A program made the translations under genes and the position numbers. Under the pieces are notes generated by a model. That model made no database searches. It saw only the letters and a program-made list of their open reading frames with translations, and was not told the DNA's origin. A stretch of 64,000 nt of DNA from Alteribacter natronophilus (GTDB lineage Bacteria > Bacillota > Bacilli > Bacillales > Salisediminibacteriaceae). The first letter of the stretch is position 1, and every line of letters starts with the position of its first letter. Of this stretch, positions 43,788-53,204 are shown piece by piece. The DNA lies in the NCBI RefSeq assembly GCF_006007885.1, contig NZ_VCRO01000006.1, positions 74,920 through 138,919 on the forward strand, in the 5' to 3' direction.

Positions 43788-44543
43788 TTAACGGTCTGTA
43801 TGTTCCGGTTTGATCGCGGGAGCTGCTATGGGGTTTACACCACTGCCATAAAAGTAGGGAACTTCGCCCGGTATTAAATTCATTCCCACCGGTACTGTTG
43901 TGGATACAACATCCATCTCGGTTCCAAATGGGATGATCACCTCGATCTGTACCTCCAGATCCAGCGCTACCCTTACCCAGGTGTTGTTAATTCCTACGTT
44001 TTTTATTTCTTCGTTTAAGTCCGCACCCACGTCGCCGATGGCTGAAAACCTGACGGGGATTTTAGGGCCCAGGTGGGAAAGCAGTGCGTTATTTGTCACT
44101 GCCCCAAGAGGGATATAGTGAATAATCCCCTCATCGTAGTTTTCTTTTTTTATGGAATCAATTTCATTTAATCTTCCTTCTTCAACGAGTCTCAGGTAAT
44201 ACTGGGCACTCGCCACGGCTTCCACCATTATCTCGTTGTAGACGTCCGAGTCATATCCTACAGATATTATATCTCCGCTTTCATTCTTACTTAGAAGAAT
44301 CAGCTTATTCATATCCACTTCCTGCAGCGTGGTGGCAAGAGCATGATTAATTGCAGAAGTAGCAATTTTCTGTGTCTCGTTGTTTGCAATATCTATAAGA
44401 ATGGGACGAATCTGATGATCGACAAGGTACACAGCACTGGCCATCAGGAGAATAAAAATGAACAGGGAAAGGAGTAAGTATCTTTTGAAGCTGCGCGGCC
44501 GTCTTTTCCTAAATAAAATTCTCCTTTTACGGTACAGCAGCAA
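43788..44543 (-). CDS. yunB: Sporulation protein YunB
   Basis: The 251-residue protein has a very basic N-terminus (RKRRILFRKRRPRSFKRY), one membrane segment at about 23-45 and a conserved exported domain. LGPKIPVRFSAIGDVGADLN and NNTWVRVALDLEVQIEVIIPFGTEMD are the YunB signature, also shared in part with YunB-like SpoIIR-region proteins. In Bacillus it is expressed in the mother cell during sporulation. The start appears to be TTG behind AAAGGGGGG; spacing is short. Confidence 0.88.
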   Translation of the reverse strand: MLLYRKRRILFRKRRPRSFKRYLLLSLFIFILLMASAVYLVDHQIRPILIDIANNETQKIATSAINHALATTLQEVDMNKLILLSKNESGDIISVGYDSDVYNEIMVEAVASAQYYLRLVEEGRLNEIDSIKKENYDEGIIHYIPLGAVTNNALLSHLGPKIPVRFSAIGDVGADLNEEIKNVGINNTWVRVALDLEVQIEVIIPFGTEMDVVSTTVPVGMNLIPGEVPYFYGSGVNPIAAPAIKPEHTDR

Positions 44544-44735
44544 ATCCCCCCTTTCTAATCACAGTATATAAGTTACCGCGAACGATCATGACACCTGTGG
44601 GAAAAGCCGGCCAGGATAAAGCCATACATTTTGCAGAAGCCTGGATAAACTATGGTCTATGCAATCGTAAGTTCAATTCTTTCAATGTTACATAATGGTA
44701 TGTTAAACTGAACATAAGTAACAAGGAGGGTCAGT

Positions 44736-45302
44736 ATGGAGTATGTAGAACCGATCACTGATGTTAACAGGATTAAGGAAGTCAAAGAGATCCTTAAACG
44801 GCATTCATTGCGTGATTATGCTCTGTTTACAATGGGTATAAATACTGGTCTCCGAATAACGGAATTACTTGAAATTAAATTGTCGGATATATGGGACAGT
44901 TCCGGCAGTATCGCTGAATTTTATTCCCCATGGCCGGAAGAATCCACTCATTTCAACCGCTTTTACCTGAACGGACAGACTCGTCAGGCCCTTAATGAGT
45001 ACCTTTTCTCAGAGAAATTGGGTCCGGATGACTACCTGTTTCAATCGAGCAGGGGTCCCTTCCCCATTTCAAGGCAGCATGCCTACAGAGTTATCCACCA
45101 GGCAGCCCGTGAAGCCGGCATTACGAGTAAAATCGGAACCCATACAATGCGTAAGACTTTTGGGTATCATGCCTATCACAGAGGGGTAGCGATCTCTCTG
45201 ATTCAGAAAATATATCACCACTCAAGCAGAAAGAAAACCTATGAGTACCTCGGTATTGATCCGGGGAACAAGAATTCACTTAAGATTGATGTAGACCTGT
45301 AG
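44736..45302 (+). CDS. Minimal tyrosine recombinase (catalytic domain only)
   Basis: The 188-residue protein consists of just the phage-integrase catalytic domain: Arg40 in NTGLRITELLEIK, HxxR at His136/Arg139 in GTHTMRKTFGYH, His161 or 162 in KIYHHSSRKKTYEYLGI and the nucleophile Tyr169. The N-terminal core-binding domain of XerC-like enzymes is absent. No att repeats, excisionase or phage genes are near. It is followed by an unrelated antiporter gene after 20 nt. Such solo recombinases are found in many Bacilli; the target site is unknown. Confidence 0.88.
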   Translation: MEYVEPITDVNRIKEVKEILKRHSLRDYALFTMGINTGLRITELLEIKLSDIWDSSGSIAEFYSPWPEESTHFNRFYLNGQTRQALNEYLFSEKLGPDDYLFQSSRGPFPISRQHAYRVIHQAAREAGITSKIGTHTMRKTFGYHAYHRGVAISLIQKIYHHSSRKKTYEYLGIDPGNKNSLKIDVDL

Positions 45303-45322
45303 AAAGGTGGAAGAGGCGCTCA

Positions 45323-46810
45323 ATGTTTGAAGACATCGTAAATACAGATTATTTTATACTCATTCTCGCTCTCTTCTTCATTATCGGGGTAGTAACAACG
45401 AAATTCTCTTCCCGTCTTGGTGTTCCTGCACTGATTTTATTTATACTTATTGGCATGATTGCCGGGAGTGACGGTCTGGGACTCATCTATTTTGATAATG
45501 CGTCCTACGCACAGCTGATCGGAATTTTTGCACTGGTGGTCATTCTTTTTGAAGGTGGACTTTCCACTAAGTGGTCTACAATCAAACCAGTTGCCATTCC
45601 TTCCTTACTGCTCGCCACAGTCGGTGTACTTGTGACCAGTTTTACCGTTGCAGTTGCAGCGACATTCCTTCTGGATGTAACCTGGCTTGAAGGGCTGCTC
45701 TTCGGGGCTATTGTGGGCTCAACAGATGCGGCTGCAGTATTTGCAGCTTTGAAAGGCCAGAACATTCAGTCCAGGCTCGGTGCGACCCTGGAAGCGGAAT
45801 CGGGAACAAATGACCCGATGGCCATGTTTTTGACGCTTGCACTTATACAGCTTATTACGATCGACCATTATACTGTCTGGGACACAGTGGGAACTTTCGT
45901 GCTCCAGATGGGTCTTGGGCTGATTATGGGACTCGGTCTGGGATGGATTGCATCCTGGGTTATTAACCGGGTCAATCTGGATTCAGGTGGTTTGTACCCG
46001 ATTATCGCGATGGGATTCGCTCTCTTAACCTACAGCGCAACTGCCAGCCTGGGTGGCAGTGGTCTCCTGGCGGTTTATGTTGCCGCCCTTTACATCGGAA
46101 ATTCGGATCTGACATACCGTCACACCATTTTCCGCTTTAACGAAGGATTTGCCTGGATGATGCAGCTTCTCATGTTTGTAATCCTTGGACTTCTCGTCTT
46201 CCCTGGTCAGCTGTTTACAATGGAAGTCATTGTTCGCGGTCTTCTGTTATCCTTTGTATTAATTCTTATTGCCCGCCCTTTGGCCGTACTTATCTCCACA
46301 CTCGGGTTCAAGTACACGTGGAAGGAAAAGACACTGCTTTCCTGGGCAGGGTTAAGAGGCGCCGTTCCGATTGTTCTGGCTACTTTCCCTTTAATAGCAG
46401 GACTTGAAAATGCTCAGATGTTCTTTAATGTCGTCTTTTTCGTTGTTCTGACGTCAGCCTTAATTCAGGGTTCCACAATATCCCCTTTTGCAAATCTGCT
46501 CGGATTATCAGGACCGAAGAAGGTAACTCCTCTTCACTCACTCGAACTGATCTCCATTGGCCAGGCTAATGCGGAAATCGTGGAGTACTCTGTAAACGAG
46601 GAAACAAAAATAGTGGGTCGCAACCTTGCGGAAATTGATTTCCCCGAAGACGTACTGATAAATGCTATCATACGTGATGGTGAACTGGTAACACCTTACG
46701 GCGAGACAGTTATAGAGGCAAATGATATTCTGTATATTCTCGTTTCAAGAAAAAGTAAAAAGGATCTCACCCGCCTGCTTGGTGAGAGAAAAAGCGTTCC
46801 GGAAATATAG
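45323..46810 (+). CDS. CPA1 family K+(Na+)/H+ antiporter, NhaP2-like
   Basis: The 495-residue protein has about 12-13 membrane segments and a cytoplasmic C-terminal TrkA-C-like domain. Key helix residues are in AIVGSTDAAAVFAALKG (Asp near 138) and GATLEAESGTNDPMAMFL (Asn-Asp near 164-165), the ion-binding pair of CPA1 exchangers. ISIGQANAEIVEYSV to ILYILVSRKSKKDLTRLLG is the TrkA-C part, typical for NhaP2/CvrA. It exports K+ or Na+ in exchange for protons, useful for pH control in saline or alkaline habitats. Confidence 0.9.
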   Translation: MFEDIVNTDYFILILALFFIIGVVTTKFSSRLGVPALILFILIGMIAGSDGLGLIYFDNASYAQLIGIFALVVILFEGGLSTKWSTIKPVAIPSLLLATVGVLVTSFTVAVAATFLLDVTWLEGLLFGAIVGSTDAAAVFAALKGQNIQSRLGATLEAESGTNDPMAMFLTLALIQLITIDHYTVWDTVGTFVLQMGLGLIMGLGLGWIASWVINRVNLDSGGLYPIIAMGFALLTYSATASLGGSGLLAVYVAALYIGNSDLTYRHTIFRFNEGFAWMMQLLMFVILGLLVFPGQLFTMEVIVRGLLLSFVLILIARPLAVLISTLGFKYTWKEKTLLSWAGLRGAVPIVLATFPLIAGLENAQMFFNVVFFVVLTSALIQGSTISPFANLLGLSGPKKVTPLHSLELISIGQANAEIVEYSVNEETKIVGRNLAEIDFPEDVLINAIIRDGELVTPYGETVIEANDILYILVSRKSKKDLTRLLGERKSVPEI

Positions 46811-46841
46811 TAAGTGTGTGTGACCCAGGTTAAATTTAACA

Positions 46842-46882
46842 CAGCCACACGGAAACGAAATTCGTGTGGCTGCTTCATTTTA
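46842..46882 (+). terminator. Terminator of the antiporter gene
   Basis: CAGCCACACG (46842-46851) pairs with CGTGTGGCTG (46863-46872); a T-rich tract follows. Confidence 0.8.
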
Positions 46883-46904
46883 CATTTTGAAATGAGTGAT
46901 TAGT

Positions 46905-47555
46905 ATGAAAGCAATCAGAAATAAATATGTGTTAACAGCAGTAATCAGTTTTTTACTTTTTTTAATCGTTACTCTTCTCAGGAATGACCTCCAGGTACTC
47001 GATGAGTTTCTCATTTCAAGGCTGACGGACATTCCTCCGGGCTTGTTATCTGCAATGCAAATCTTTACTTATGCCGGCTCAGGAGAATTTATTCTGATTA
47101 TAACCGTACTTATTGGAGCCGGCCTGGCCTTAAAGAAAAACTATTATAATGCTGTCATGCTCGGTGTGCTTGTATTTGGAGGAATAATCCTGAACTATGC
47201 GCTTAAAGTTCTCTTTCAGAGGGAACGACCTGGAGAAATGAGTGTGATTGAAGTATTTGGGTATTCCCTTGAACTTGCTTCGTACAGTTTTCCAAGCGGA
47301 CATACGATGCGGACGACAATCTTAATACTGTTTTTAATATTCCTGACTCATCATCTCAGCAAAGTGCCGATAACCAGAATGAGTCTTTATCTCCTTTTCA
47401 CCCTCATATTAATTGCAGTGGCCATAAGTCGCATTACAACAGGAGCCCACTACCCCACCGATATTGCTGGTGCAGTGTTCATTTCGACCACCTGGTTCTG
47501 CGTTTGTCTGATGGGCTGTAGATCGCTCATTGTAAAAGGCTCTATTAAAGCTTAA
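46905..47555 (+). CDS. PAP2 family phosphatase
   Basis: About 216 residues and six membrane segments. The three-part phosphatase signature is complete: KVLFQRERPGE (motif 1), SYSFPSGHTMRT (motif 2, catalytic His) and SRITTGAHYPTDIAGA (motif 3). Such enzymes remove phosphate from lipid phosphates such as undecaprenyl diphosphate or phosphatidyl glycerophosphate. The frame starts at a GTG at 46896, but ATG 46905 is equally good; both have weak ribosome sites. Confidence 0.9.
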   Translation: MKAIRNKYVLTAVISFLLFLIVTLLRNDLQVLDEFLISRLTDIPPGLLSAMQIFTYAGSGEFILIITVLIGAGLALKKNYYNAVMLGVLVFGGIILNYALKVLFQRERPGEMSVIEVFGYSLELASYSFPSGHTMRTTILILFLIFLTHHLSKVPITRMSLYLLFTLILIAVAISRITTGAHYPTDIAGAVFISTTWFCVCLMGCRSLIVKGSIKA

Positions 47556-47558
47556 TGT

Positions 47559-47717
47559 TGCTTTAAAAAATTTGCTTGGAGCGAATGCGGGACACTCCTG
47601 CGGGAAGAGCTCCAACGGAAGACCCCGCAGGGTGGTTTTCCCGAGGAGGCTGCAGTGGTGCCCGCGGAAAGGGAGCGCAGTGAGCGAAACTCAACAACAG
47701 ACTTTAACAGTGCCTGG
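47559..47717 (+). repeat. R2 GC-rich repeat, compact copy
   Basis: About 150 bp beginning TTGGAGCGAATGCGGGACAC, with the stretches CTCCTGCGGGAAGAGCTCC, GAAGACCCCGCAGG and GGCTGCAGTGGTGCCCGCGG, and ending GAGCGAAACTCAACAACAG then ACTTTAACAG. CCTGCGGG and CCCCGCAGG can pair, as can GAGC parts, so it may fold as RNA. Related sequences are at 55980-56294 and, diverged and inverted, at 2828-2932. No gene inside. Confidence 0.88.
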
Positions 47718-47740
47718 TAAAAAGCGGCAGAAAAAACCAC

Positions 47741-47781
47741 AAAAAAAACGTGCAGGAGTTTTAAAACCCCTGCACGTTTTT
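47741..47781 (-). terminator. Bidirectional terminator at the spoVR 3' end
   Basis: CGTGCAGG (47749-47756) and CCTGCACG (47769-47776) with inner TTTT/AAAA pairing form a long stem. T runs follow on both strands. It begins right at the spoVR stop codon. Confidence 0.88.
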
Positions 47782-49215
47782 TTACAGGTACCTCTTGTGA
47801 ATCTTCTTTCCGTCATACGTGAATACAATATTCCGCTCACTGAGCACCGTCTCCATGTGAACCGAACGTCCCCACAGCTGGTACAGGTACGGGAGCGTCT
47901 TTTCCAGGTACTTTGTATCCAGTTCGATATCCTCGTAGGCGTGAGTCAGGTAGAGCTCCCCGTTTTTCAGATAATCACCGTCAGTGACCGTAATGTACGG
48001 GAAACCGCCGTTTACGCGGCTCGAGATAAGCTGATCACGGACCGCCTGCCACTCCTTATCCACGATCTTGTAGTCCCGGCCCTTCTTCTGAAATAAATAC
48101 ATATCCTCCCTGGTGGCGAGATCCTTGGTCAGATAGTTACGGATAAAGGAAATGTCCGACTCAATCTCCCGGACTTCATACATTTTCTCGCGGCCGCTGC
48201 CGGGCTTAACGCCCTGCCGCCTGATCATGTCCTCAGTCGGATTGTCATAACGCTCCTCGATGTCCTCGAATATTTTAATACCGAGGTAGTACGGATTGAT
48301 CTGAGTTTTGGACGGCTGGACCACACCTGCGTTCAGCTTGGCGTATTCGATCGCTTCCTCCTCGGTCAGGTCGAGCTCGCGGATAATCCTCTGGTGCCAG
48401 AAACTTGCCCACCCTTCGTTCATGATCTTCGTTTCGAGCTGCGGCCAGAAGTAGAGCATCTCCTCCCGCATCATCGTTAGGATGTCACGCTGCCAGTCTT
48501 CAAGCTCACGGCTGTATTCCTCAATGAACAGCAGGATATCCTTTTCCGGCTGCGGCGGCAGCTTCTTTTTCCGTTTCTTTTTATGGCGGCTCGGCTTTAC
48601 TTTTTCCGCATCATCAAGACCCCACAAATCGTCGTAGGGACTCTCGCGCGTGTCGTCTTCTTCCTCTTCATCAAGCCAGATATCGGTTTTTGACCAGGCG
48701 AGCTTTGGCCGCACGAGGCTGGGGTCGATATGTTCCTGAATTGCGAGTACGGCATCAAGAAACTGCTCCACCTCTTCCCGCCCGTGAACCATTTCATAGT
48801 GGGCCACACGCTCCGCTGTGGCGGTCATGCTTTCCACCATATCCCGACGTGTGTTGGAAAAACGGACATTGTTTTTAAAGAAGTCACAGTGTGCCAATAC
48901 GTGGGCAATGATCAGCTTGTTCTGAATCAGCGTATTCGTGTCCAGCAGAAACGCATAACACGGATCCGAGTTGATGACGAGTTCGTAAATCTTACTCAAA
49001 CCAAGATCATACTGCAGCTTCATTTTGTGAAACTGCTTCCCGAAGCTCCAGTGGGAAAAACGGGTCGGCATGCCGTAGGCACCGAACGTGTAAATGATGT
49101 CTGCCGGACAGATCTCATAGCGCATCGGATAATAATCGAGTCCAAAGCCGTCCGCAATTTCGGTAATTTCATCTATTGCCCTGATTAACTCTTTATCACG
49201 ATCATGAACAGTCAT
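47782..49215 (-). CDS. spoVR: SpoVR family protein
   Basis: The 477-residue SpoVR family protein has [34 protein letters not shown] near residues 28-61, [14 protein letters not shown]-like [13 protein letters not shown] near 107, [19 protein letters not shown] in the middle and [17 protein letters not shown] further on. This set is diagnostic. In Bacillus subtilis it is made in the mother cell and affects spore cortex; the biochemical activity is unknown. A charged insertion with [15 protein letters not shown] and a Lys/Arg-rich [15 protein letters not shown] stretch lies near 180-215. It stands alone, with no prkA or yeaH partner adjacent. Confidence 0.93.
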   Translation of the reverse strand: MTVHDRDKELIRAIDEITEIADGFGLDYYPMRYEICPADIIYTFGAYGMPTRFSHWSFGKQFHKMKLQYDLGLSKIYELVINSDPCYAFLLDTNTLIQNKLIIAHVLAHCDFFKNNVRFSNTRRDMVESMTATAERVAHYEMVHGREEVEQFLDAVLAIQEHIDPSLVRPKLAWSKTDIWLDEEEEDDTRESPYDDLWGLDDAEKVKPSRHKKKRKKKLPPQPEKDILLFIEEYSRELEDWQRDILTMMREEMLYFWPQLETKIMNEGWASFWHQRIIRELDLTEEEAIEYAKLNAGVVQPSKTQINPYYLGIKIFEDIEERYDNPTEDMIRRQGVKPGSGREKMYEVREIESDISFIRNYLTKDLATREDMYLFQKKGRDYKIVDKEWQAVRDQLISSRVNGGFPYITVTDGDYLKNGELYLTHAYEDIELDTKYLEKTLPYLYQLWGRSVHMETVLSERNIVFTYDGKKIHKRYL

Positions 49216-49589
49216 GTATGATTCCTCCCTATAGCCTGTTACTCACATGTTTATGTCAGGTTGGGCGGAAGGATGATGACTAGATGTCCCGGAAAAGCAA
49301 ACTTGTCCTGTGCCGGCTGCCGGCTGGAGGTTTTTCCGAAGAACCAACACCTTGTTAGAAAACTTCTCTGATCACAGGATCATCTTTTTGATTCCGAGGG
49401 ATTTCTTCTGAAAAGAACGATTCAACACCTTTTATTTTGAACTTTTCACAACAACTTCGAAAGACACCGCTTACATCGATTGTCCGGTTGGGCAAGATAG
49501 GGTAAGATATTTATTTGTGTGCTCAACTTTGAACAAAACATAGACTAATCTGTGCCTTAGGCGCAGTGAAAATATGGAGGATCCTCACT
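49216..49589. other. Intergenic region without recognised gene
   Basis: This 374-nt stretch lies between the divergent spoVR gene and the membrane protein gene at 49590, so it must hold both promoters. A short palindrome GTGCCTTAGGCGC lies near 49552. No riboswitch or ORF with a good ribosome site was seen. Confidence 0.5.
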
Positions 49590-51125
49590 ATGGAAATTGG
49601 AGAACAGATTACGCATCTTCACCTACTCAACCAGTTCTGGATTATTCTCTTGTTCCTAATCCCGATCGTGCTCATTTCCCGCACGGTTGTGGCAGGAACG
49701 AGGTATTCACCGATTCTCATTATCGTGATTTTCGGTCTGGCAATGGGGTACCTGCTGGAAACATCCGGTGTCTCGAACCCGGGACTTGAAAACTTTCCGT
49801 TCATCAACCTGATGGCGGCAACGACAATCATCGCCCTCATTGCTTCTTTCTTTGTGGGTGGTCAGGAACTTCGTAAAATTTTAGGGAAAAAGTCACTCGA
49901 TGCTGACGAGATGGTAGTCCCGTCCGAAGAAGAAGTGATTCTCGGTACAACGCGGACTCAGTCTTTCTTCATCGTCCGGGCATTCTTCCTTCTTCTCGGA
50001 ATTCAGGCAATTACTTACGTGCTTCTCGGTACAGGCGGGGACAGTCCTCTTGCCGGCTACTATCCACTTGCAGCGTACATCGGTCTTGCGGCAGCCATCA
50101 TTCTGATCGACAACAAGGCATGGATTGCGGACAAGCACCGCTATCTTCGTAAAGGTGTCATTGAAATTGCCGTGATCATCGGTATTCTGCTAGGGTCCTA
50201 TTATGTGGCGCAGGCGGTGGCACCGATCATTGCCCTGCCGCAGATTTTCTTTGCCATGATGATTGCCGCCGGACTTGGGGCGGTCTGCTATAAGTGGACG
50301 TTTGGTCCGACACTCCGCTCGCTTCTGTTTGCCGGGATCCCGATCGTTCTTGCAGCAAACTTCCTTGTGGGAGGATCACGGATCGGGGATGCGTTCGCGA
50401 TTCCGGGGGTTAACTCGGTACTCGTTTACGGATTCTTCGGCCAGCTTCTATGGATGTTTGGCGGAATTGCTCTTCTTATGTTCTTTGCCCGGACGGCGAA
50501 TGCCCGCAATCTCGCTCCCGGTATGGCAGGGGCCCTTTCCCACTCAGGGCTGACAGGGGCATGTACAGCCGGTGACTTCGGAAAAACGGCCGCAAGCCGT
50601 GCACCGATCATGATTAACATCCCGTTTTTCGGACATATTTTCGTGTTCTCCGTGCTAGCAGTAAGTGCAGACCGGGGAAGCCTCTGGATGGGACCGGCCC
50701 TTATTATTGTAGCTGTTGGTGTCTTCCTGACGGTGCTTTCACTTAAGAACCTGCGAAAATCCGGTGGTGAGGATCGTAAGGAAGTAACCGCGCTTATGCA
50801 GTTTTCGTTCGGGTGGCAGCTGTGTGCGGTATTCGGCGGCCTTGCGTTTCTTGGTATGAGCACGCTCGCCATCGATTACGCTGCCATGGCACAGGCTTCT
50901 GCAATCTCCCACTTCGGACTGTTTGCAGCGATCCAGGAAGGCATGTTCGGCTCAGAAGCTGCCCTGCTCATTCCGTTTATTTTCTCAATGCCGTTCCTCG
51001 TGCACCCGCTCGTGTTCTTCATGTTCGGAAAAGCGATGGAGAACGACGGCGAAATGCCGGTCAAACCGGTTTACACGATGGCGATTATCGGTCTTGCCGG
51101 GATCGTTTTCGCCCTGTTTCTGTAA
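49590..51125 (+). CDS. Large multi-pass membrane protein, unknown
   Basis: No family was recognised with confidence. The 511-residue protein has about 13-14 hydrophobic segments and short loops, except one charged cytoplasmic loop near residues 92-125. A conserved-looking polar loop, MAGALSHSGLTGACTAGDFGKTAASRAPIM, near residues 313-342, resembles the re-entrant loops of ion-coupled transporters. A Na+-coupled carrier such as a GltS relative is possible but not shown. GGAGG lies 9 nt before the ATG at 49590 (MEIGEQITHLH), preferred over the ATG at 49566. It ends in a strong terminator. Confidence 0.75.
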   Translation: MEIGEQITHLHLLNQFWIILLFLIPIVLISRTVVAGTRYSPILIIVIFGLAMGYLLETSGVSNPGLENFPFINLMAATTIIALIASFFVGGQELRKILGKKSLDADEMVVPSEEEVILGTTRTQSFFIVRAFFLLLGIQAITYVLLGTGGDSPLAGYYPLAAYIGLAAAIILIDNKAWIADKHRYLRKGVIEIAVIIGILLGSYYVAQAVAPIIALPQIFFAMMIAAGLGAVCYKWTFGPTLRSLLFAGIPIVLAANFLVGGSRIGDAFAIPGVNSVLVYGFFGQLLWMFGGIALLMFFARTANARNLAPGMAGALSHSGLTGACTAGDFGKTAASRAPIMINIPFFGHIFVFSVLAVSADRGSLWMGPALIIVAVGVFLTVLSLKNLRKSGGEDRKEVTALMQFSFGWQLCAVFGGLAFLGMSTLAIDYAAMAQASAISHFGLFAAIQEGMFGSEAALLIPFIFSMPFLVHPLVFFMFGKAMENDGEMPVKPVYTMAIIGLAGIVFALFL

Positions 51126-51136
51126 CAGCCATGTAA

Positions 51137-51170
51137 AAAGAGAGTCCTTTGCGGGCTCTCTTTTTTTTTC
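51137..51170 (+). terminator. Terminator of the membrane protein gene
   Basis: AGAGAGTCC and GGGCTCTCT pair with one T-G wobble; nine Ts follow. Confidence 0.88.
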
Positions 51171-51341
51171 TGCAGAAAATGTTAAATACAACGTATTATT
51201 TTATGCTGAAACGGGAAAAGAAATACCAGTCTTTTAAAAACAGTACTTTTGTCTTAGTCTGTGCGGGGGTTCTTGACTGGTCTTAGAGAGAGGCGTACGG
51301 TATTAGGAGAGTTATTCGAATATAAAAGGGGTCCCTTTACT

Positions 51342-52289
51342 ATGAGGAAAAAAATCTATATAAAAATTGGCGTTCTTATTGTCCTTTTGGCAGGTGTAGC
51401 GGGGTTAGCTGTGAATTATCTCTATCAGTCGACTGTCGTCCAGACAGCTGACAGTGTGTACGTTGAATCGGAGAGAGAAGAATCGGAGCGCCGTGACGTT
51501 CCTCTGGATATGGAGCAGGAGGAACCGGTCTCCATCCTTCTTATGGGAATCGGCGACCGCCCGGACGACCCGGGGCGAGCCGACTCCATCATGGTGCTGA
51601 CGGTCAACCCTGAAGAGGAATCGATGTACATGTTCAATATTCCCCGTGATACCCGGACACAGATAGTGGGTCGTGATTTTGAGGACAAAATCAACCATGC
51701 CTATGCCTACGGCGGCACCGATATGCAGATGGAAACGGTTGAGGAGTTCCTCGATATTCCGATTGACTACTTTGCCTCTATTAACATGGAGGGCTTCATG
51801 CAGCTTGTGGACGTTTTCGGCGGTATCACGGTTGAAAATGATTTTGAATTCCGCCAGGACGGCATCGACTATCCTGAAGGAGAAATCCACCTTGACGGGG
51901 AAGAAGCGCTCCACTATTCCCGGATGCGCCGATCGGATCCCCGGGGTGATCTCGGCCGGAATGAACGTCAGCGTGAGGTGCTTAACGAACTGATCAGCGA
52001 GGGTGCTTCGTTTTCTTCAATTACAAGGGTAAATAATGTTCTCGATGTGGTAAGTGACAACCTCAGGACAAATATGACTCTGGAAGAGATGCGCCACATG
52101 TTTGAAAACTACCGCGGTGCCCGCCACAACATCGAGCAGTTTGAAATCGAAGGTGAGAATACGACGATTGACGGGGTTTATTATTATGAAGTCTCCCAGG
52201 ATGAACGAGAGCGTGTGTCGAAAAAAGTAAAGGAACATCTGGGGATAGACAGCGGCGAAGCTGAAGAGTTTGTACAGGATGAAGATTAG
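51342..52289 (+). CDS. LytR-CpsA-Psr (LCP) family cell-wall ligase
   Basis: The 315-residue protein has one N-terminal membrane anchor (about 7-25) and an outside LCP domain: VSILLMGIGDRPDDPGRADSIMVLTVN near residue 62, MFNIPRDTRTQIVG with the catalytic-site Arg and Asp, and the RMRRSDPRGDLGRNERQREVL segment near 205-225. LCP enzymes attach anionic polymers such as teichoic acid to peptidoglycan. The frame is open from 51261; ATG 51342 (MRKKIYIKIG) with AAAAGGGG upstream is the real start. Confidence 0.92.
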   Translation: MRKKIYIKIGVLIVLLAGVAGLAVNYLYQSTVVQTADSVYVESEREESERRDVPLDMEQEEPVSILLMGIGDRPDDPGRADSIMVLTVNPEEESMYMFNIPRDTRTQIVGRDFEDKINHAYAYGGTDMQMETVEEFLDIPIDYFASINMEGFMQLVDVFGGITVENDFEFRQDGIDYPEGEIHLDGEEALHYSRMRRSDPRGDLGRNERQREVLNELISEGASFSSITRVNNVLDVVSDNLRTNMTLEEMRHMFENYRGARHNIEQFEIEGENTTIDGVYYYEVSQDERERVSKKVKEHLGIDSGEAEEFVQDED

Positions 52290-52327
52290 AAAAAAGTGCC
52301 GGGATTGATTTCCCGGCACTTTTTTTG
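52290..52327. terminator. Bidirectional terminator between LCP and crcB genes
   Basis: AAAAAGTGCCGGGA and TCCCGGCACTTTTT form a perfect stem with A and T runs on both sides, between converging genes. Confidence 0.9.
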
Positions 52328-52336
52328 CGTCCTGTT

Positions 52337-52717
52337 TCAGATAAACCAGTAGATTCCGATTATAAAACCAGCCAGTGATCCCCCGATACTCAACATAATA
52401 TATATTCCGGCCTGTTTATACTTCCGCCGTTCAAGGAGAGTGACTGCCTCCACGCTGAACGTGGAAAATGTAGTGAAGGCACCGAAAAATCCGATACCGA
52501 GGAGGAGAAACCACGGGTTATGATACTCATAAATCGGAATGCCTTCAAACATGGCACCAAAGAAGATTCCAAGGCCAATTGATCCAAGTATGTTGACAAT
52601 CATCATGGCTACGGGAATTGGCGGTTCCGGCCAGCGCTCCTGTATTTTGGCCCCGAGCATGAACCTGCTGACAGCTCCCGCACCTCCGCCGAACGCAGTA
52701 ATGAGGATTTCAATCAC
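52337..52717 (-). CDS. crcB: Fluoride channel CrcB/FluC, second of a pair
   Basis: About 126 residues and four membrane segments. GGAGAVSRFMLG near the N-terminus, VNILGSIGLGIFFG (Asn of the pore) and FFGAFTTFSTFSVEAV are FluC signatures. It forms fluoride-export channels in the membrane, as a homodimer or with the partner gene. GTG 52717 is 9 nt after GGAGG and overlaps the upstream crcB by 8 nt; the longer frame to 52762 is unlikely. Confidence 0.9.
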   Translation of the reverse strand: MIEILITAFGGGAGAVSRFMLGAKIQERWPEPPIPVAMMIVNILGSIGLGIFFGAMFEGIPIYEYHNPWFLLLGIGFFGAFTTFSTFSVEAVTLLERRKYKQAGIYIMLSIGGSLAGFIIGIYWFI

Positions 52718-53114
52718 GGCTGACCGCCTCCTTCTTTTTTGAAAACCGATCGGCCAGCACAAATCCAGCGAGTGCTGTGAGAAGCCCGCCTGTAAGGGAC
52801 ATGCTTATGTACAGGGATGAGGCGAGCATGGAATTTTCCCCCGCGAGCATGAAAGCATCTGCCGCAAGTGTGGACATGGTTGTAAGGGATCCGCAGAACC
52901 CCACGCCGAGCCCTGCTTTCCAGGCTTCATGGGGTTTCCGGTGCAGCACATACCGGGTAAGAATGCCGAGTAGGAAGCTGCCGGCTATGTTTTCAATCAG
53001 TGTTCCGATGGGGTACAGGGTAAACAGCGTCTGGACGTTGATCCAGTAGCGGACTGTCGTCCCAAGTGCCCCTCCGATGAAAATGGCTGCGAGCAGGTAC
53101 CAGTTTAATTTCAT
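52710..53114 (-). CDS. crcB: Fluoride channel CrcB/FluC, first of a pair
   Basis: The 134-residue protein has four membrane segments, with IGGALGTTVRYWINVQTLF, ENIAGSFLLGIL (Asn in the pore motif) and GFCGSLTTMSTLAADAF. The paired arrangement with a second crcB fits the heterodimeric form seen in many Firmicutes, with the two subunits in opposite orientation in the membrane. No fluoride riboswitch was recognised upstream. Confidence 0.9.
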   Translation of the reverse strand: MKLNWYLLAAIFIGGALGTTVRYWINVQTLFTLYPIGTLIENIAGSFLLGILTRYVLHRKPHEAWKAGLGVGFCGSLTTMSTLAADAFMLAGENSMLASSLYISMSLTGGLLTALAGFVLADRFSKKKEAVSRD

Positions 53115-53204
53115 TTTCCGGTTCTCCTTGTCTGATCTTGTCTAGCTGTTACTGTACCGAAAAAGCAGTTCCGGTTCAAGGGTGGGCCTGATTAGAAGAG
53201 CGAA

